From assembly GCA_000531095.1 (NCBI GenBank), contig HG799465.1:767573-831572 (forward strand): DNA of 64,000 bases, written 5' to 3'. Each line of letters opens with the position of its first letter. Position 1 is the stretch's first letter. Made by a program: the position numbers and the translations under genes. The notes beneath the pieces are model-generated. The model was not told the origin of the DNA. It did no database searches and saw nothing but the letters and a program-made list of their open reading frames with translations. This stretch comes from Gemmata massiliana. Its GTDB lineage: Bacteria > Planctomycetota > Planctomycetia > Gemmatales > Gemmataceae. Positions 9,304 to 19,208 of the stretch are shown piece after piece.

Positions 9304-10143
9304 TTATACAGGCGGCGCCGCGACCGGCGCGGGCGCATCGTCATCGAACGCCCCCTCGTCGCTTGTCACGATCAACACGCCGTTGGACGTGAGTGCCAGC
9401 GTGTGTTCGACGTGGACGCTCGCGAGCCGGTCCCGCGTCACGACCGTCCACTGGTCACCGAGCGTGTCCACTTCCGGGCGCCGCATGTTCACCATCGGCT
9501 CGACCGCTAGCGTCAGCCCCGGTTCGAGTTTGAAGTCGGACTTGCGGGTCTCGTGGTCGACGTAGTTCGGCACCTGCGGGTTCTCGTGCATCGTGCGCCC
9601 GATGCCGTGCCCGACGTAGGACGTCACCACGCTAAACCCGGCCTTCTCCACGTGCCGCTGCATCTCGCTGGCGACCTGGCTCCACCACTTTCGGCGCGGG
9701 AGCAGGTCGATCGCGATCTGGAGCGTTTCCTCGCCGATCTTCAGGAGCCGGGCCTTTTCCGGCGAGATAGTCCCAATAGGAACCGTGATCGCGCGATCCG
9801 CGCACCAGCCGTTGAGCTTACAGGCGGTGTCGATCTTCAACAGATCGCCCTCTTTCAGCACACGCTGGCCCGGGATGCCGTGGACCACCTGTTCGTTCAC
9901 GCTCAAACAGGTCACAGCCGGGAACGGCGTCTTGCCGGGGTAACCTTTGAACAGCGGCACCGCCATGTGCTTCGCGTAGAACGCTTCGACCGCCTGATCG
10001 ATCTCGATCGTCTTCACGCCCGGCTTGGCCATCTCGCGGCAAATCTTCAGCGCGCGAGCGACCAACTTGCCCGCTTCGCGCATGAGCGCGACTTCACGGG
10101 CGGATTTCAGTTCCGGCGGGCGGTTGGCGTTGGGTTTGAGCAT
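9304..10143 (-). CDS. map: Methionine aminopeptidase, type I
   Basis: Removes the initiator methionine from nascent proteins in the cytosol. The pita-bread fold is recognisable: NEQVVHGIPG (catalytic His), the two metal aspartates in LKIDTACKLNGWCADRAIT, then SYVGHGIGRTMHENP (metal His), LAVEPMV and VHVEHTLAL (two metal Glu). 279 residues from ATG at 10143; a start 12 codons earlier is possible. An Ala/Pro tail ends the protein. Position between adk and rpmJ is standard for the spc/alpha junction. Confidence 0.96.
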   Translation of the reverse strand: MLKPNANRPPELKSAREVALMREAGKLVARALKICREMAKPGVKTIEIDQAVEAFYAKHMAVPLFKGYPGKTPFPAVTCLSVNEQVVHGIPGQRVLKEGDLLKIDTACKLNGWCADRAITVPIGTISPEKARLLKIGEETLQIAIDLLPRRKWWSQVASEMQRHVEKAGFSVVTSYVGHGIGRTMHENPQVPNYVDHETRKSDFKLEPGLTLAVEPMVNMRRPEVDTLGDQWTVVTRDRLASVHVEHTLALTSNGVLIVTSDEGAFDDDAPAPVAAPPV

Positions 10144-10235
10144 AGGTGTCGAGCGCGGAACGCGGGGTGCGAAACTCATTCGAGCGGGCTACGGTGCCCC
10201 GAATCGGTCCTGTTCTATGGGCGGCCCTATTGAAG

Positions 10236-10913
10236 TCAGAGAGCTTCTTGGGTCTTGGGATTCCGTCGCGTCAGTGCCGCCAGAATGTTTTGGAATATTA
10301 CGTCCGGCGGATCGGTCGCGGCGATGTCGTCGACCAGCTTCTGCTTCCGGTAGTGGGTCAGCAGGTCGTCCGTGTTCTTGTGGAACTCGCCGAGCCGCCG
10401 CCGGATCGTCTCTTCGTTATCGTCGTCGCGCTGGAGCAACGGGTGCCCACAGACGTCGCACTGCCCCGCCACCTTGGGCGGGCGGGCCATCGAGTGGAAG
10501 CACACCCCGCACTCCGGGTTCGAGCAGCACCGCCGCCCACCGATGCGCCGCACCACCTCGTCGTCGTGAATGGCCAGGTTGATGACCGCGTCGAGCGACA
10601 GGTATTCTAAGTGCAAGAGCGCGTCGAACGCAATCGCCTGGGCATACGTTCGCGGGTACCCGTCCATCACGAACCGTTCCGGGCGCGCGGGTCCGCGAAA
10701 CAGTTCGGCCACCACATCGTTGACGATCGGATCGGGGACGAGCAGCCCCTGGTCCATCATCGGCCGCACCTGGCGCCCCATCGTGGTGTCGCGGGTGATC
10801 GCGTCGCGGAACATCGCGCCGGTGCCGATGACGGTGAGGCCGAACCGCTGAACGAGCCGTTCGGCCTGCGTTCCCTTGCCGCTGCCCGGTGGTCCGACGA
10901 GCACCAATCGCAT
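10236..10913 (-). CDS. adk: Adenylate kinase
   Basis: Interconverts ATP, AMP and ADP. The P-loop GPPGSGKGT is at residues 7-15, and the AMP-site stretch DGYPRTYAQA (usually DGFPRT) is near residue 84. The LID has paired cysteines around C130/C135/C138 and C152/C155, suggesting a structural zinc. 225 residues, normal for the long-LID form. Lies between secY and map. A terminator-like hairpin separates it from secY, so adk and the genes after it may be partly uncoupled from the upstream operon. Confidence 0.96.
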   Translation of the reverse strand: MRLVLVGPPGSGKGTQAERLVQRFGLTVIGTGAMFRDAITRDTTMGRQVRPMMDQGLLVPDPIVNDVVAELFRGPARPERFVMDGYPRTYAQAIAFDALLHLEYLSLDAVINLAIHDDEVVRRIGGRRCCSNPECGVCFHSMARPPKVAGQCDVCGHPLLQRDDDNEETIRRRLGEFHKNTDDLLTHYRKQKLVDDIAATDPPDVIFQNILAALTRRNPKTQEAL

Positions 10914-11039
10914 GAACCGCTACCCTGCGAAGTACCGGCTCGGGGCCGGGCGAACGTTGTTGTCGGGAAACGGGCAAGTGGGGACACCGATCCTTCACAA
11001 CCCCCGTATTGTCTCCAGCAGCTTAAACTTCAGCAAGGG

Positions 11040-11079
11040 GACCAGAAAAGAATAAGGCGCGTCTCTAAACGACGCGCCT
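11040..11079 (-). terminator. Rho-independent terminator after secY
   Basis: On the minus strand a perfect 9-base stem (AGGCGCGTC, loop of 7, GACGCGCCT; 11055-11079) is followed by TTATTCTTTTCTGG. It lies about 35 bases past the secY stop and would separate the S10/spc part from adk-map-alpha, at least partly. Confidence 0.7.
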
Positions 11080-11111
11080 CGTGAAACACTTTCTTTGCTC
11101 CCGATCCGATC

Positions 11112-12656
<1,545 letters not shown>

Positions 12657-12791
12657 GTCCGTGGTCCTTACGGCCCTTCTCAGCCGGGATTTCGGGGTGC
12701 CGATTTCGAGTACCGGCTCGAGGTCCGCAACTGACTGAGAAGAAACCGTCCCTGTCCTTCAGTCACGGACCCGAAACCGCGAATCTGGAAC

Positions 12792-13334
12792 TCACGCCTT
12801 GGCAGCTTTGGCCGCGCGAGCAGCGTCCAGCGTCTTCTTCTTCGACCCCATCTTGTTGCGCACCGGCTTCTTCGGCTTGGGGATCAGTTCACAGGTGCCG
12901 CCGGCCTTCTCGATCGCGGCCTTCGCCGACTTCGTGAAGTGGTCCGCACGCACGGTGAGTTTCTTGGTCAGGGCGGTCGCCCCTTCGCCGAGAATGCGCA
13001 GGTGATCGAACGTCCCGACGACGAGCCGGCGCCCCTTGAGGGCGGCCATGTCGACGGTACTGTTCGCATCAAACTGATCGAGGTCGCCGACGTTCACGAC
13101 GGCCGCGGTCTTGTCCCAGGTCGCGTGGCTGAAGCCGCGCTTCGGCCAGCGGCGGAACAGCGGCATCTGACCGCCTTCAAACAACCCGCTGGGGAGCCGG
13201 GCACCGGCGCTGGCGTACTGACCCTTGTGACCGAGTCCGCACGTCTTGCCGTGGCCGGAGCCGATGCCGCGCCCGACGCGCCGCTTGAGCCGGCGCTTTT
13301 CGATACCCGCGGAGGAAACGCTAGTCAGGTCCAT
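12792..13334 (-). CDS. rplO: 50S ribosomal protein L15
   Basis: 180 residues. The typical RRVGRGIGSGHGKTCGLGHK region starts near residue 18, followed by GARLPSGLFEGGQMPLFRR. The C-terminus is Lys/Ala-rich (DAARAAKAAKA). The ATG shares its first base with the rpsE stop codon (TAATG), pointing to translational coupling. The L30 gene (rpmD), which normally separates rpsE and rplO, is not present. Confidence 0.96.
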   Translation of the reverse strand: MDLTSVSSAGIEKRRLKRRVGRGIGSGHGKTCGLGHKGQYASAGARLPSGLFEGGQMPLFRRWPKRGFSHATWDKTAAVVNVGDLDQFDANSTVDMAALKGRRLVVGTFDHLRILGEGATALTKKLTVRADHFTKSAKAAIEKAGGTCELIPKPKKPVRNKMGSKKKTLDAARAAKAAKA

Positions 13335-13849
13335 TAGAGTTGCACCCCTCGGAGTTGGGCAACGTCTTCCTTCGTGCGGAGTTGCGTCAGCCCGGCGAGC
13401 GTGGCCTTCACGAGGTTCAGCGGGTTCGTGCTGCCGTGAACTTTGGTGAGAATGTTGGTGATGCCGCACGCTTGCAGCACCTCGCGGACACCGGGGCCGG
13501 CCTTCACACCGGTACCGGGGCCGGCGGGAACGAGGATCACCTTGCTCGCGCCGTACTTACCGATCACTCGGTGCGGGATCGTGCTGCCGCGAACGGCGAT
13601 CTTCTTGGAGCGTTGGACGTTGCCCTCGCCCTCTTTAATCGCCTTTTCCACGGCCGGCGGCACTTCGTTGGCCTTACCGTAGCCGTAGGAAACCTTGCCC
13701 CGGCGGTCGCCGACGACCACGAGGGCGTTGAAGCTGAACCGCCGGCCGCCCTTGACGACGCAGGCGGACCGCCGGATCTTCACGACGAAATCGACCAGCG
13801 CGTTATCGCGCGAGTCACCTTCGCCCCTATCTCGTCGCTCACGCGCCAT
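13334..13849 (-). CDS. rpsE: 30S ribosomal protein S5
   Basis: 171 residues. S5 helps maintain decoding accuracy and 30S assembly. Diagnostic parts: VKIRRSACVVKGGRRFSFNA, VGDRRGKVSYGYGKANEVP, GSTIPHRVIGKYGASKVILV and GIKNI-like CGITNILTKVHGSTNPLN. Stop codon overlaps the rplO start by one base. Confidence 0.97.
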   Translation of the reverse strand: MARERRDRGEGDSRDNALVDFVVKIRRSACVVKGGRRFSFNALVVVGDRRGKVSYGYGKANEVPPAVEKAIKEGEGNVQRSKKIAVRGSTIPHRVIGKYGASKVILVPAGPGTGVKAGPGVREVLQACGITNILTKVHGSTNPLNLVKATLAGLTQLRTKEDVAQLRGVQL

Positions 13850-13971
13850 TTAGTCGACCCTCTGAGGGGGATGGGACATCCCCCGTGCTGGTTCTCGTTG
13901 AAAAATGGTCGTGGGGAACAAACCACAGCGCCAGTGGCCCGATCCGTCCCCGCTCACCGACCGTGAGTGTT

Positions 13972-14460
13972 CTACTTCTTCGGCTTGCTTTCGCCCTTCG
14001 GCTTGGCCTCGCCCTTCGGCTTGCTTTCCTTTTTCTCGGCGGCGGACGCCTCGCTCGCGGCCTTCGGCGCGAGTTTCGCCTTCATCGATTCGAGGTCGGT
14101 GCAAACCAGGCCGGCTTCGGTCGCCGCGACCGCGAGGGCCGCGATGCGCCCGTGGAACCGGAACGCCCCGCGGTCGAACGCGGCGACGGTGATCCCCTTC
14201 GCCTTGGCCGCTTCCGCGAGCTTCTTACCGACTTCCGCGGCGGCCTTCACGTTCCCGCCGTGTTTCAAGCCGGAGGCTTTGCCCTGGCTCGTTGCCGCGG
14301 CGATCGTGACGCCGTTCAGGTCGTCGATGAGCTGCGCGGAGATGTGCAGGTTGCTCCGGTTCACGCTGAGCCGGGGCTTCGTGGGCGTGCCATAGATGGC
14401 CTTGCGCACGCGGTACCGCCGCCGCTCCGACCGCTTCAATTTGAGTTTTTGTGCGTTCAT
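13972..14460 (-). CDS. rplR: 50S ribosomal protein L18
   Basis: 162 residues; L18 binds 5S rRNA. Typical elements: RRRYRVRKAIYGTPTKPRLS near residue 13, NLHISAQLIDD, then AYDR-like VAAFDRGAFRFHGRIAALA. The body ends near residue 128. A lysine/glutamate/proline-rich tail (repeated KPKGE/SKPKGE) adds about 35 residues, so the protein is longer than the usual 115-125. Confidence 0.95.
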   Translation of the reverse strand: MNAQKLKLKRSERRRYRVRKAIYGTPTKPRLSVNRSNLHISAQLIDDLNGVTIAAATSQGKASGLKHGGNVKAAAEVGKKLAEAAKAKGITVAAFDRGAFRFHGRIAALAVAATEAGLVCTDLESMKAKLAPKAASEASAAEKKESKPKGEAKPKGESKPKK

Positions 14461-14471
14461 TGTTTTGGTCC

Positions 14472-14589
14472 TTAGTCATTGGTCATTTGTCATTTTCCGC
14501 TCGTACCGGCCCATCTTAAAAAGCCGCAGCACAAGGCCGCGACGAACAAGATGAACCAGGAACCCGAGACGAAACGACCAATGACTATT
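14472..14589. repeat. Heptad inverted-repeat element, rplF/rplR spacer
   Basis: Plus-strand arm 14472-14492 is exactly three 7-base units (TTAGTCA, TTGGTCA, then TTTGTCA). The facing arm, read on the minus strand from 14589, opens with TAGTCAT, TGGTCGT and overlaps the rplF stop. TAGTCATTGGTC is identical in both arms. Confidence 0.8.
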
Positions 14590-15130
14590 TGCCCGCGGCG
14601 AACGACTTCCCTTCCTTGCGGCGAACGACTTCGTTATCGTAACGGACACCCTTGCCCTTGTACGGTTCCGGCTTGCGGCTCGCGCGGATCTCCGCGGCGA
14701 ACTGTCCGACACGCTGCTTGTCCGCGCCGCTCACGATGATCGTCGTGGGGTCAGGCACCGCGACGGTGATCCCTTCGGGCGGGTTGTGAACAATACGATT
14801 GGCGTAGCCGACCGTCAGTTCGATCCCCTTGCCCTTGGCCGCCACTTGGAAGCCGACACCCTCGACCTTGAGCTTCTTCTCGTAGCCCTTGGTGACGCCG
14901 ACGACCATGTTATTGATGAGCGCACGGGTGAGACCGTGCAGCGCCCGGTTCTGGCGCACGTCGTCGGGGCGGGTGACTTTGATCACCTTCCCGTCGGACT
15001 CGACTTTCATGTTCGGGTGGGCGGTGATTTCGAGCTTGCCCTTCGGCCCCTCGACCTTCACGTTCCCGCCGGTCACCGCGACCTTCACCCCCGCGGGGAT
15101 GGCAATCGGCTGCTTTCCGATACGCGACAT
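14585..15130 (-). CDS. rplF: 50S ribosomal protein L6
   Basis: 181 residues, normal length. Starts MSRIGKQPIAIPAGVKV, with VEGPKGKLEI at residue 32 and GVGFQVAAKGKGIELTVGYA in the second half. The C-terminus has the KPEPYKGKGVRYDNEVVRRK signature. L6 lies near the factor-binding site of the 50S subunit. Standard position between rpsH and rplR. Confidence 0.98.
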   Translation of the reverse strand: MSRIGKQPIAIPAGVKVAVTGGNVKVEGPKGKLEITAHPNMKVESDGKVIKVTRPDDVRQNRALHGLTRALINNMVVGVTKGYEKKLKVEGVGFQVAAKGKGIELTVGYANRIVHNPPEGITVAVPDPTTIIVSGADKQRVGQFAAEIRASRKPEPYKGKGVRYDNEVVRRKEGKSFAAGK

Positions 15131-15278
15131 CGATCTCTCCTCTGGCTTCGCCGGACATCGTGCTAATAACGAGTCCGAATCGCGGCCTGGTTTTCGTGCT
15201 TGCGGCTGGCACTAACCAACCGCGTTCGTTTCTATTCCAGCCGGTCGGATCATACCGGCCGTTCGCCAGTTCAGGCAA

Positions 15279-15737
15279 TCACCACACGGTGCAGAGCACT
15301 TCGCCGCCGACCTTGGCCTTCTTCGCCTGACGGTCGGACATCACCCCACGGCTCGTCGACAAGATCGCGATGCCGAGGCCGTCGAGGACTCGCTTCACGT
15401 CCTTGTAGCCCTGGTACACGCGGCGACCGGGTTTGGAGTACCGCTCGACGTGGCGGATCACCCGTTCACCGTCCGGGCCGTACTTCAAGAACACTTGCAG
15501 GACAACGTGCGGTTCGCCGAGCTGATCGACTTCCTGGAAGTCCTTCTGCTTGCCGCCGCCTTCGACCTGCGTCTCGCTGTACTTACCGGTACGGTAGCCG
15601 AGGATGAAGCCCTCTTCGAGCAGCACCTTCGCGACGGCGACCTTCAATTTGGTGGCCGGCATTTCGACGAGCGGGCGCTCGATGCTGTTGGCGTTGCGGA
15701 TGCGAGTCAGCATGTCCGCGATCGGGTCGGTCATCAT
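15279..15737 (-). CDS. rpsH: 30S ribosomal protein S8
   Basis: 152 residues; two ATGs in a row at the start. S8 is a primary 16S-binding protein and in other bacteria the spc-operon repressor. Shows TDPIADMLTRIRNANSI at the N-terminus, LLEEGFILGYR, and the C-terminal GLGIAILSTSRGVMSDRQAK. Slightly longer than the usual 130 because of an insertion around residues 50-75. Confidence 0.97.
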   Translation of the reverse strand: MMTDPIADMLTRIRNANSIERPLVEMPATKLKVAVAKVLLEEGFILGYRTGKYSETQVEGGGKQKDFQEVDQLGEPHVVLQVFLKYGPDGERVIRHVERYSKPGRRVYQGYKDVKRVLDGLGIAILSTSRGVMSDRQAKKAKVGGEVLCTVW

Positions 15738-15761
15738 GGTTCGGTTCCTCCCCGTTCGTGG

Positions 15762-16022
15762 TTACCAGGACGCCTTGCGCACGCCGGGGATCAACCCGTC
15801 GCTGGCAAGTTTACGGAAGCAAATACGGCAGCAGCCGAACTTGCGGTACACCGCCCGCGAGCGGCCGCAGAGCTGGCACCGGCGGACGATCTTGACGAGC
15901 GTGCGCCCGGGGAGCACCTTCGCCGCGTCGCGCTGATCGACCGGCTTCTTCAGCTCGGCCTTGTGCTTCACGACCGCGTCGAGTTGACGGCGGTACTTCG
16001 CTTCTTTCGCGTTGGTTGACAT
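15762..16022 (-). CDS. rpsN: 30S ribosomal protein S14
   Basis: 86 residues from ATG at 16022. Carries a zinc motif (C49, C52, C65, C68; [20 protein letters not shown]) and the C-terminal [11 protein letters not shown]. This is a zinc-type motif in a protein of intermediate length between the short zinc form (61) and the long zinc-free form (about 100). Lies between rplE and rpsH as usual. Confidence 0.96.
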   Translation of the reverse strand: MSTNAKEAKYRRQLDAVVKHKAELKKPVDQRDAAKVLPGRTLVKIVRRCQLCGRSRAVYRKFGCCRICFRKLASDGLIPGVRKASW

Positions 16023-16058
16023 CGCGTGGGGGTCTCGGTGCGGCGTTCCGACTGGGGC

Positions 16059-16079
16059 CTCGGAGTTACGCACTCCGAG
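16059..16079. repeat. Short hairpin in the rplE/rpsN spacer
   Basis: Perfect 8-base stem CTCGGAGT / ACTCCGAG with a 5-base loop (TACGC). No T-run follows it on the minus strand; possibly an mRNA structure between cistrons. Confidence 0.5.
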
Positions 16080-16136
16080 TAAGTCGGCCGTTCCACTATC
16101 TTGGTGAGCCACAGCTAGTGAGCGCGGCTCGCGAAA

Positions 16137-16721
16137 TTACTTGGAATCGTCGCGAAACGGCATGCCGAAGGCGCGAAGCAGTTCGCGGGCCTCGTCGTCG
16201 TTCCGAGTGGTCGTAACGAAAGTGATATCCATACCCTGCGTGAACGTCACCTTGTCTGGATCAATTTCGGGGAAGACCAGCTGTTCGGTCAGCCCCATGC
16301 TGTAGTTCCCGTTGCCGTCGAAGCTCTTCGGGTTGATCCCGCGGAAGTCGCGGATACGCGGCAGCGCGAGGTTAATGAGGCGGTCGAGGAACTCGTACAT
16401 CCGCTTACCGCGGAGAGTAACCCGACACCCGATCTCGTAACCTTCGCGGAGGCGGAAACCGCTCACGGCCACGCGAGCTTTGGTGATCTGAGCACGCTGA
16501 CCGGCGATCAGTCCGAGTTGCTCGGCCGCAACTTTCATCCGCTCTTTGTCCTGGAGGGCCTTACCAACGCCCATGTTCAGGACGATCTTCGAGAGCTTCG
16601 GCAGGCTCAGGCGGTTCGTGCGACCGAGCTTCTTACCGAGGGTGTCGACAATCTCTTTGTTGTACTTTTCCTGGAGCCGCGGCGAAACGAGTTCGGGAGC
16701 AACTGCCATCTGAGTGTCCAC
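16137..16721 (-). CDS. rplE: 50S ribosomal protein L5
   Basis: 194 residues (190 if the second ATG is used). L5 binds 5S rRNA and contacts P-site tRNA. Diagnostic: LPKLSKIVLNMGVGKA, ITKARVAVSGFRLREGYEIG, LPRIRDFRGINPKSFDGNGN and GMDITFVTTTRNDDEARELL near the end. Between rplX and rpsN. Confidence 0.98.
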   Translation of the reverse strand: MDTQMAVAPELVSPRLQEKYNKEIVDTLGKKLGRTNRLSLPKLSKIVLNMGVGKALQDKERMKVAAEQLGLIAGQRAQITKARVAVSGFRLREGYEIGCRVTLRGKRMYEFLDRLINLALPRIRDFRGINPKSFDGNGNYSMGLTEQLVFPEIDPDKVTFTQGMDITFVTTTRNDDEARELLRAFGMPFRDDSK

Positions 16722-16844
16722 TAGTGCGACCTATGGCGAACCCACGGTAACGGGTCCGGTACGGGTCTCGGTTTAAAGCAGCGTCCGACTCAAACGAGCC
16801 GAGTACCACTGTGAATCAACAACACACGAGAAGAGCGTTTCGGC

Positions 16845-17186
16845 TCACTTCTGCGTGACTTTGGCCTTCTTGAGCACGCGGATCCGGGTGCCGCTCTTCT
16901 TGGCGAAGAGTTCTTTGCTCCCGTCCGGCAAGCTCCGCACCCCGACGCGGGTCGGTACGCCCTGGACCGGGTCGATGAGCATGACGTTCGAGGCGTCGAC
17001 CGGCATCTCCTTGGAGAGCCGCCCGCCCTGCGGGTTCCGGCGCGACGGCTTCAGGTGCCGGTACACGCGGTTCACGCCCTCGACGACGACCTTACCCTCG
17101 GAACGGATGACACGCAGCACCTTCCCGCGCGTGCCCTTGTCGTCCCCGGCGATTACCTGAACCACGTCGTTCTTGCAGATGTACAT
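16845..17186 (-). CDS. rplX: 50S ribosomal protein L24
   Basis: 113 residues with the KOW motif at the N-terminus (VVQVIAGDDKGTRGKVLRV) and VVVEGVNRVYRHLKPSRRNP. L24 starts 50S assembly by binding the 5' part of 23S rRNA. Between rplN and rplE, normal length. Confidence 0.98.
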   Translation of the reverse strand: MYICKNDVVQVIAGDDKGTRGKVLRVIRSEGKVVVEGVNRVYRHLKPSRRNPQGGRLSKEMPVDASNVMLIDPVQGVPTRVGVRSLPDGSKELFAKKSGTRIRVLKKAKVTQK

Positions 17187-17187
17187 T

Positions 17188-17308
17188 TCAGCCTCAATTT
17201 CAGATTTCTGACAGATTTAGATCCAGGATTGATGGCCACGAACCACCCGGTATTGAGGGAGGTGCGGCCACAATGCAATCTCAAATCTCAAATCTGAAAT
17301 CACCAATC
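17188..17308. repeat. Heptad inverted-repeat element, rplN/rplX spacer
   Basis: The plus-strand arm from about 17188 contains units such as TCAGATT and GATTTAG. The facing arm, read on the minus strand from 17313, keeps strict 7-base register (TTTCAGA, TTTGAGA, then another TTTGAGA). The centre (about 17235-17270) is unrelated sequence. Confidence 0.8.
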
Positions 17309-17674
17309 TCAGACGACTTCGGCCGCCAGACTGAGGATCTTATTGAACTTCGCCCGGAGTTCGCGGGGAACCGCCCCGAAAATGCGGGTGCCGCGCGGGT
17401 TATTGTCGTTGTCGAGCAGAACGAGAGCATTGCGGTCGAACCGGACGTAGCTCCCGTCCTCGCGGCGAGTCGCGACGCGGGTCCGGACCACGACGCCCTT
17501 CACCACGTCGCCCTGCTTCACGTCGCCACCGGGCAGCGCCTTCTTCACGCTGGCCCGGATGATGTCCCCCAGGTACGCGACGCGGCGTTTGCTGCCGCCG
17601 AGTACCTGGATGCACATCACTTCCTTCGCCCCGGTGTTGTCGGCCACATCGAGGTAGGTATACATCTGGATCAT
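17309..17674 (-). CDS. rplN: 50S ribosomal protein L14
   Basis: 121 residues, normal length. L14 lies at the subunit interface. Starts [20 protein letters not shown] and has [20 protein letters not shown] and [13 protein letters not shown] near the C-terminus. Between rpsQ and rplX. Confidence 0.98.
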   Translation of the reverse strand: MIQMYTYLDVADNTGAKEVMCIQVLGGSKRRVAYLGDIIRASVKKALPGGDVKQGDVVKGVVVRTRVATRREDGSYVRFDRNALVLLDNDNNPRGTRIFGAVPRELRAKFNKILSLAAEVV

Positions 17675-17689
17675 GGGTATCCCTCAACG

Positions 17690-17780
17690 GGACTTCAGAT
17701 TGCAGATCTATGATTGGCGATCGCCCGGCAATGTACCGGGCGACCTCGAATCGGAAATCACAAACCTGAAATCGAGTCGG
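17690..17780. repeat. Heptad inverted-repeat element, rpsQ/rplN spacer
   Basis: Plus-strand arm from 17691 has units CAGATTG, CAGATCT, ATGATTG. The facing arm on the minus strand reads TTTCAGG, TTTGTGA, then TTTCCGA in 7-base register. Confidence 0.75.
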
Positions 17781-18137
17781 CTATTTCTTCTCTACGGTCG
17801 GGGCCGCGGCGTCGCTCCCGGCGACAGCACCTTCGAGGTTCGAGAGCGTGCGGCTCGGGGCACGCTTGACGACCTTCACCAGGTTCCAGCGTTTGGTCTT
17901 CGACAGCGGCCGGCTCTCAACGATCTCGACCGTGTCGCCGAGGTGCGAGTCGTTCGCTTCGTCGTGGACGTAGCACACCGTCCGGCGCTTGACGAACTTG
18001 CCGTACTTCGGGTGCCGAACCAGGCGCTCGACCTCGACGCGGCGGGTCTTGGCCATCTTGTCCCGGGTCACGACGCCTTCGAGAACGCGGCGCCCGGTCG
18101 TCTTCTCGTCCGCCGCCGGTGTGTTGGTATCGGCCAT
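17781..18137 (-). CDS. rpsQ: 30S ribosomal protein S17
   Basis: 118 residues. The S17 core runs from about residue 16 (RRVLEGVVTRDKMAKTRRVE) through YVHDEANDSHLGDTVEIVES and RPLSKTKRWNLVKVV to about residue 92. A 26-residue Ala-rich tail follows; family members are usually 80-90 residues. Its ATG shares one base with the rpmC stop (TAATG), so the two are probably translationally coupled. Confidence 0.96.
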   Translation of the reverse strand: MADTNTPAADEKTTGRRVLEGVVTRDKMAKTRRVEVERLVRHPKYGKFVKRRTVCYVHDEANDSHLGDTVEIVESRPLSKTKRWNLVKVVKRAPSRTLSNLEGAVAGSDAAAPTVEKK

Positions 18138-18577
18138 TACTTACCACTCCCCTTCGGCGTACTCTTTTTGGCGTCGGTCTTCTTCTCGCTCGCGGCCGGG
18201 GCAGCGGGTGCCGCCGGAGCGGGCGGCGCGATGGGGAGCGTTCCACCCTTCGCGACGTAGAACCGCTTGAGGCGGGCGCCCTGGCGGTGCGCGGTGCGCT
18301 TGCCGGGCAGCCCTGCGTCTTCCTTCGCTTGGAGCGAGGCGATGCGGACGCTCAGTTGCTCGGTCGACAGGCCGCTGAGCTTGGCCAGTTCCTTTTCCCG
18401 CTGGAGCGTGCGGATGCGAGCGATGTCGCGGCGCGCCTTGCGGATCTCCGACGGCGTTTCGAGCCGGTCGGTTGCCGACTGGAAGCGGAGCTGGAACAAG
18501 TGCTTTTCGGTATCCTTGAGGGCGAGCGACAGTTGTTCGTCGCTCATGCCCCGGAACTCTTTCATGCGGTTCGGCAT
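18137..18577 (-). CDS. rpmC: 50S ribosomal protein L29, long form
   Basis: L29 lies at the polypeptide exit tunnel. Residues 5-70 match L29: MKEFRGMSDEQLSLALKDTE, LFQLRFQSATDRLETPSEIR, KARRDIARIRTLQRE. About 75 further residues follow, with an Ala/Pro-rich segment (APPAPAAPAAPAAS) and a lysine-rich end. Total 146 residues against a usual 60-70. The start at 18577 has AGGTGG 5 bases upstream; ATG 18565 is an alternative. Its stop overlaps rpsQ. Confidence 0.93.
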   Translation of the reverse strand: MPNRMKEFRGMSDEQLSLALKDTEKHLFQLRFQSATDRLETPSEIRKARRDIARIRTLQREKELAKLSGLSTEQLSVRIASLQAKEDAGLPGKRTAHRQGARLKRFYVAKGGTLPIAPPAPAAPAAPAASEKKTDAKKSTPKGSGK

Positions 18578-18585
18578 CACCCACC

Positions 18586-18715
18586 TCGGTGAATTCAAGA
18601 TCGCGGATGTTCGGCTGAAGGCGCCTAGCGGCTCCGGTGTTTCGCGGACCCACGGCCCTCGCGCCGTCCGCCCAATCTCAAATCACGAATCTTCAGTCTC
18701 GAATCTTAGACGTTG
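18586..18715. repeat. Heptad inverted-repeat element, rplP/rpmC spacer
   Basis: The minus-strand arm starting at the rplP stop reads in 7-base register TCTAAGA, TTCGAGA, then CTGAAGA, TTCGTGA. The plus-strand arm near 18590 (AAGATCG, CGGATGT) is more degenerate. Confidence 0.75.
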
Positions 18716-19164
18716 GGGCGCCGGGTCACGAACCGGCACTTGAACGGCATCTTATACGCGACACGGGCCAGGCAGTCCTTGGCCGTGCTCTCGGGCACCC
18801 CGCCCAACTCGAAGAGCACCTGCCCGGGGCGCACAACGGCGGCCCAGTATTCCGGCTCGCCCTTACCCTTACCCATCCGGGTTTCGGCCGGGATGGAGGT
18901 GATCGGCTTGTGCGGAAACACGCGGATGTAGTACCGACCCTCACCGGAGACGAACCGCGTCATGGTAACGCGCCCGCTCTCGATGCACTCGGCCGACAGC
19001 CAGCCGCCCTCGAGTGTTTGCAGCCCGTAGTCGCCGTAGGCCACGTAGTTGCCGCGGTGCGCGTTGCCCTTGATCGGGCCGTTGTACTTTTTCCGGGTCG
19101 TCCGCGCGCGAACAACGCCGCGCTGTGCTTTGCGGTACTTGACCCGTTTGGGCATCTGTGGCAT
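18706..19164 (-). CDS. rplP: 50S ribosomal protein L16
   Basis: 152 residues. L16 organises the A-site region of the 50S subunit. Has the MPKRVKYRKAQRG opening (the canonical ATG may be the second one, at 19155), GDYGLQTLEGGWLSAECIES, VFPHKPITSIPAETRMGKGK and GQVLFELGGVPE. Between rpsC and rpmC. Confidence 0.98.
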   Translation of the reverse strand: MPQMPKRVKYRKAQRGVVRARTTRKKYNGPIKGNAHRGNYVAYGDYGLQTLEGGWLSAECIESGRVTMTRFVSGEGRYYIRVFPHKPITSIPAETRMGKGKGEPEYWAAVVRPGQVLFELGGVPESTAKDCLARVAYKMPFKCRFVTRRPNV

Positions 19165-19208
19165 CGGCCCTGTCTCCCGTCAGATGGTCGCTGAAATCAG
19201 TTGCCCGC

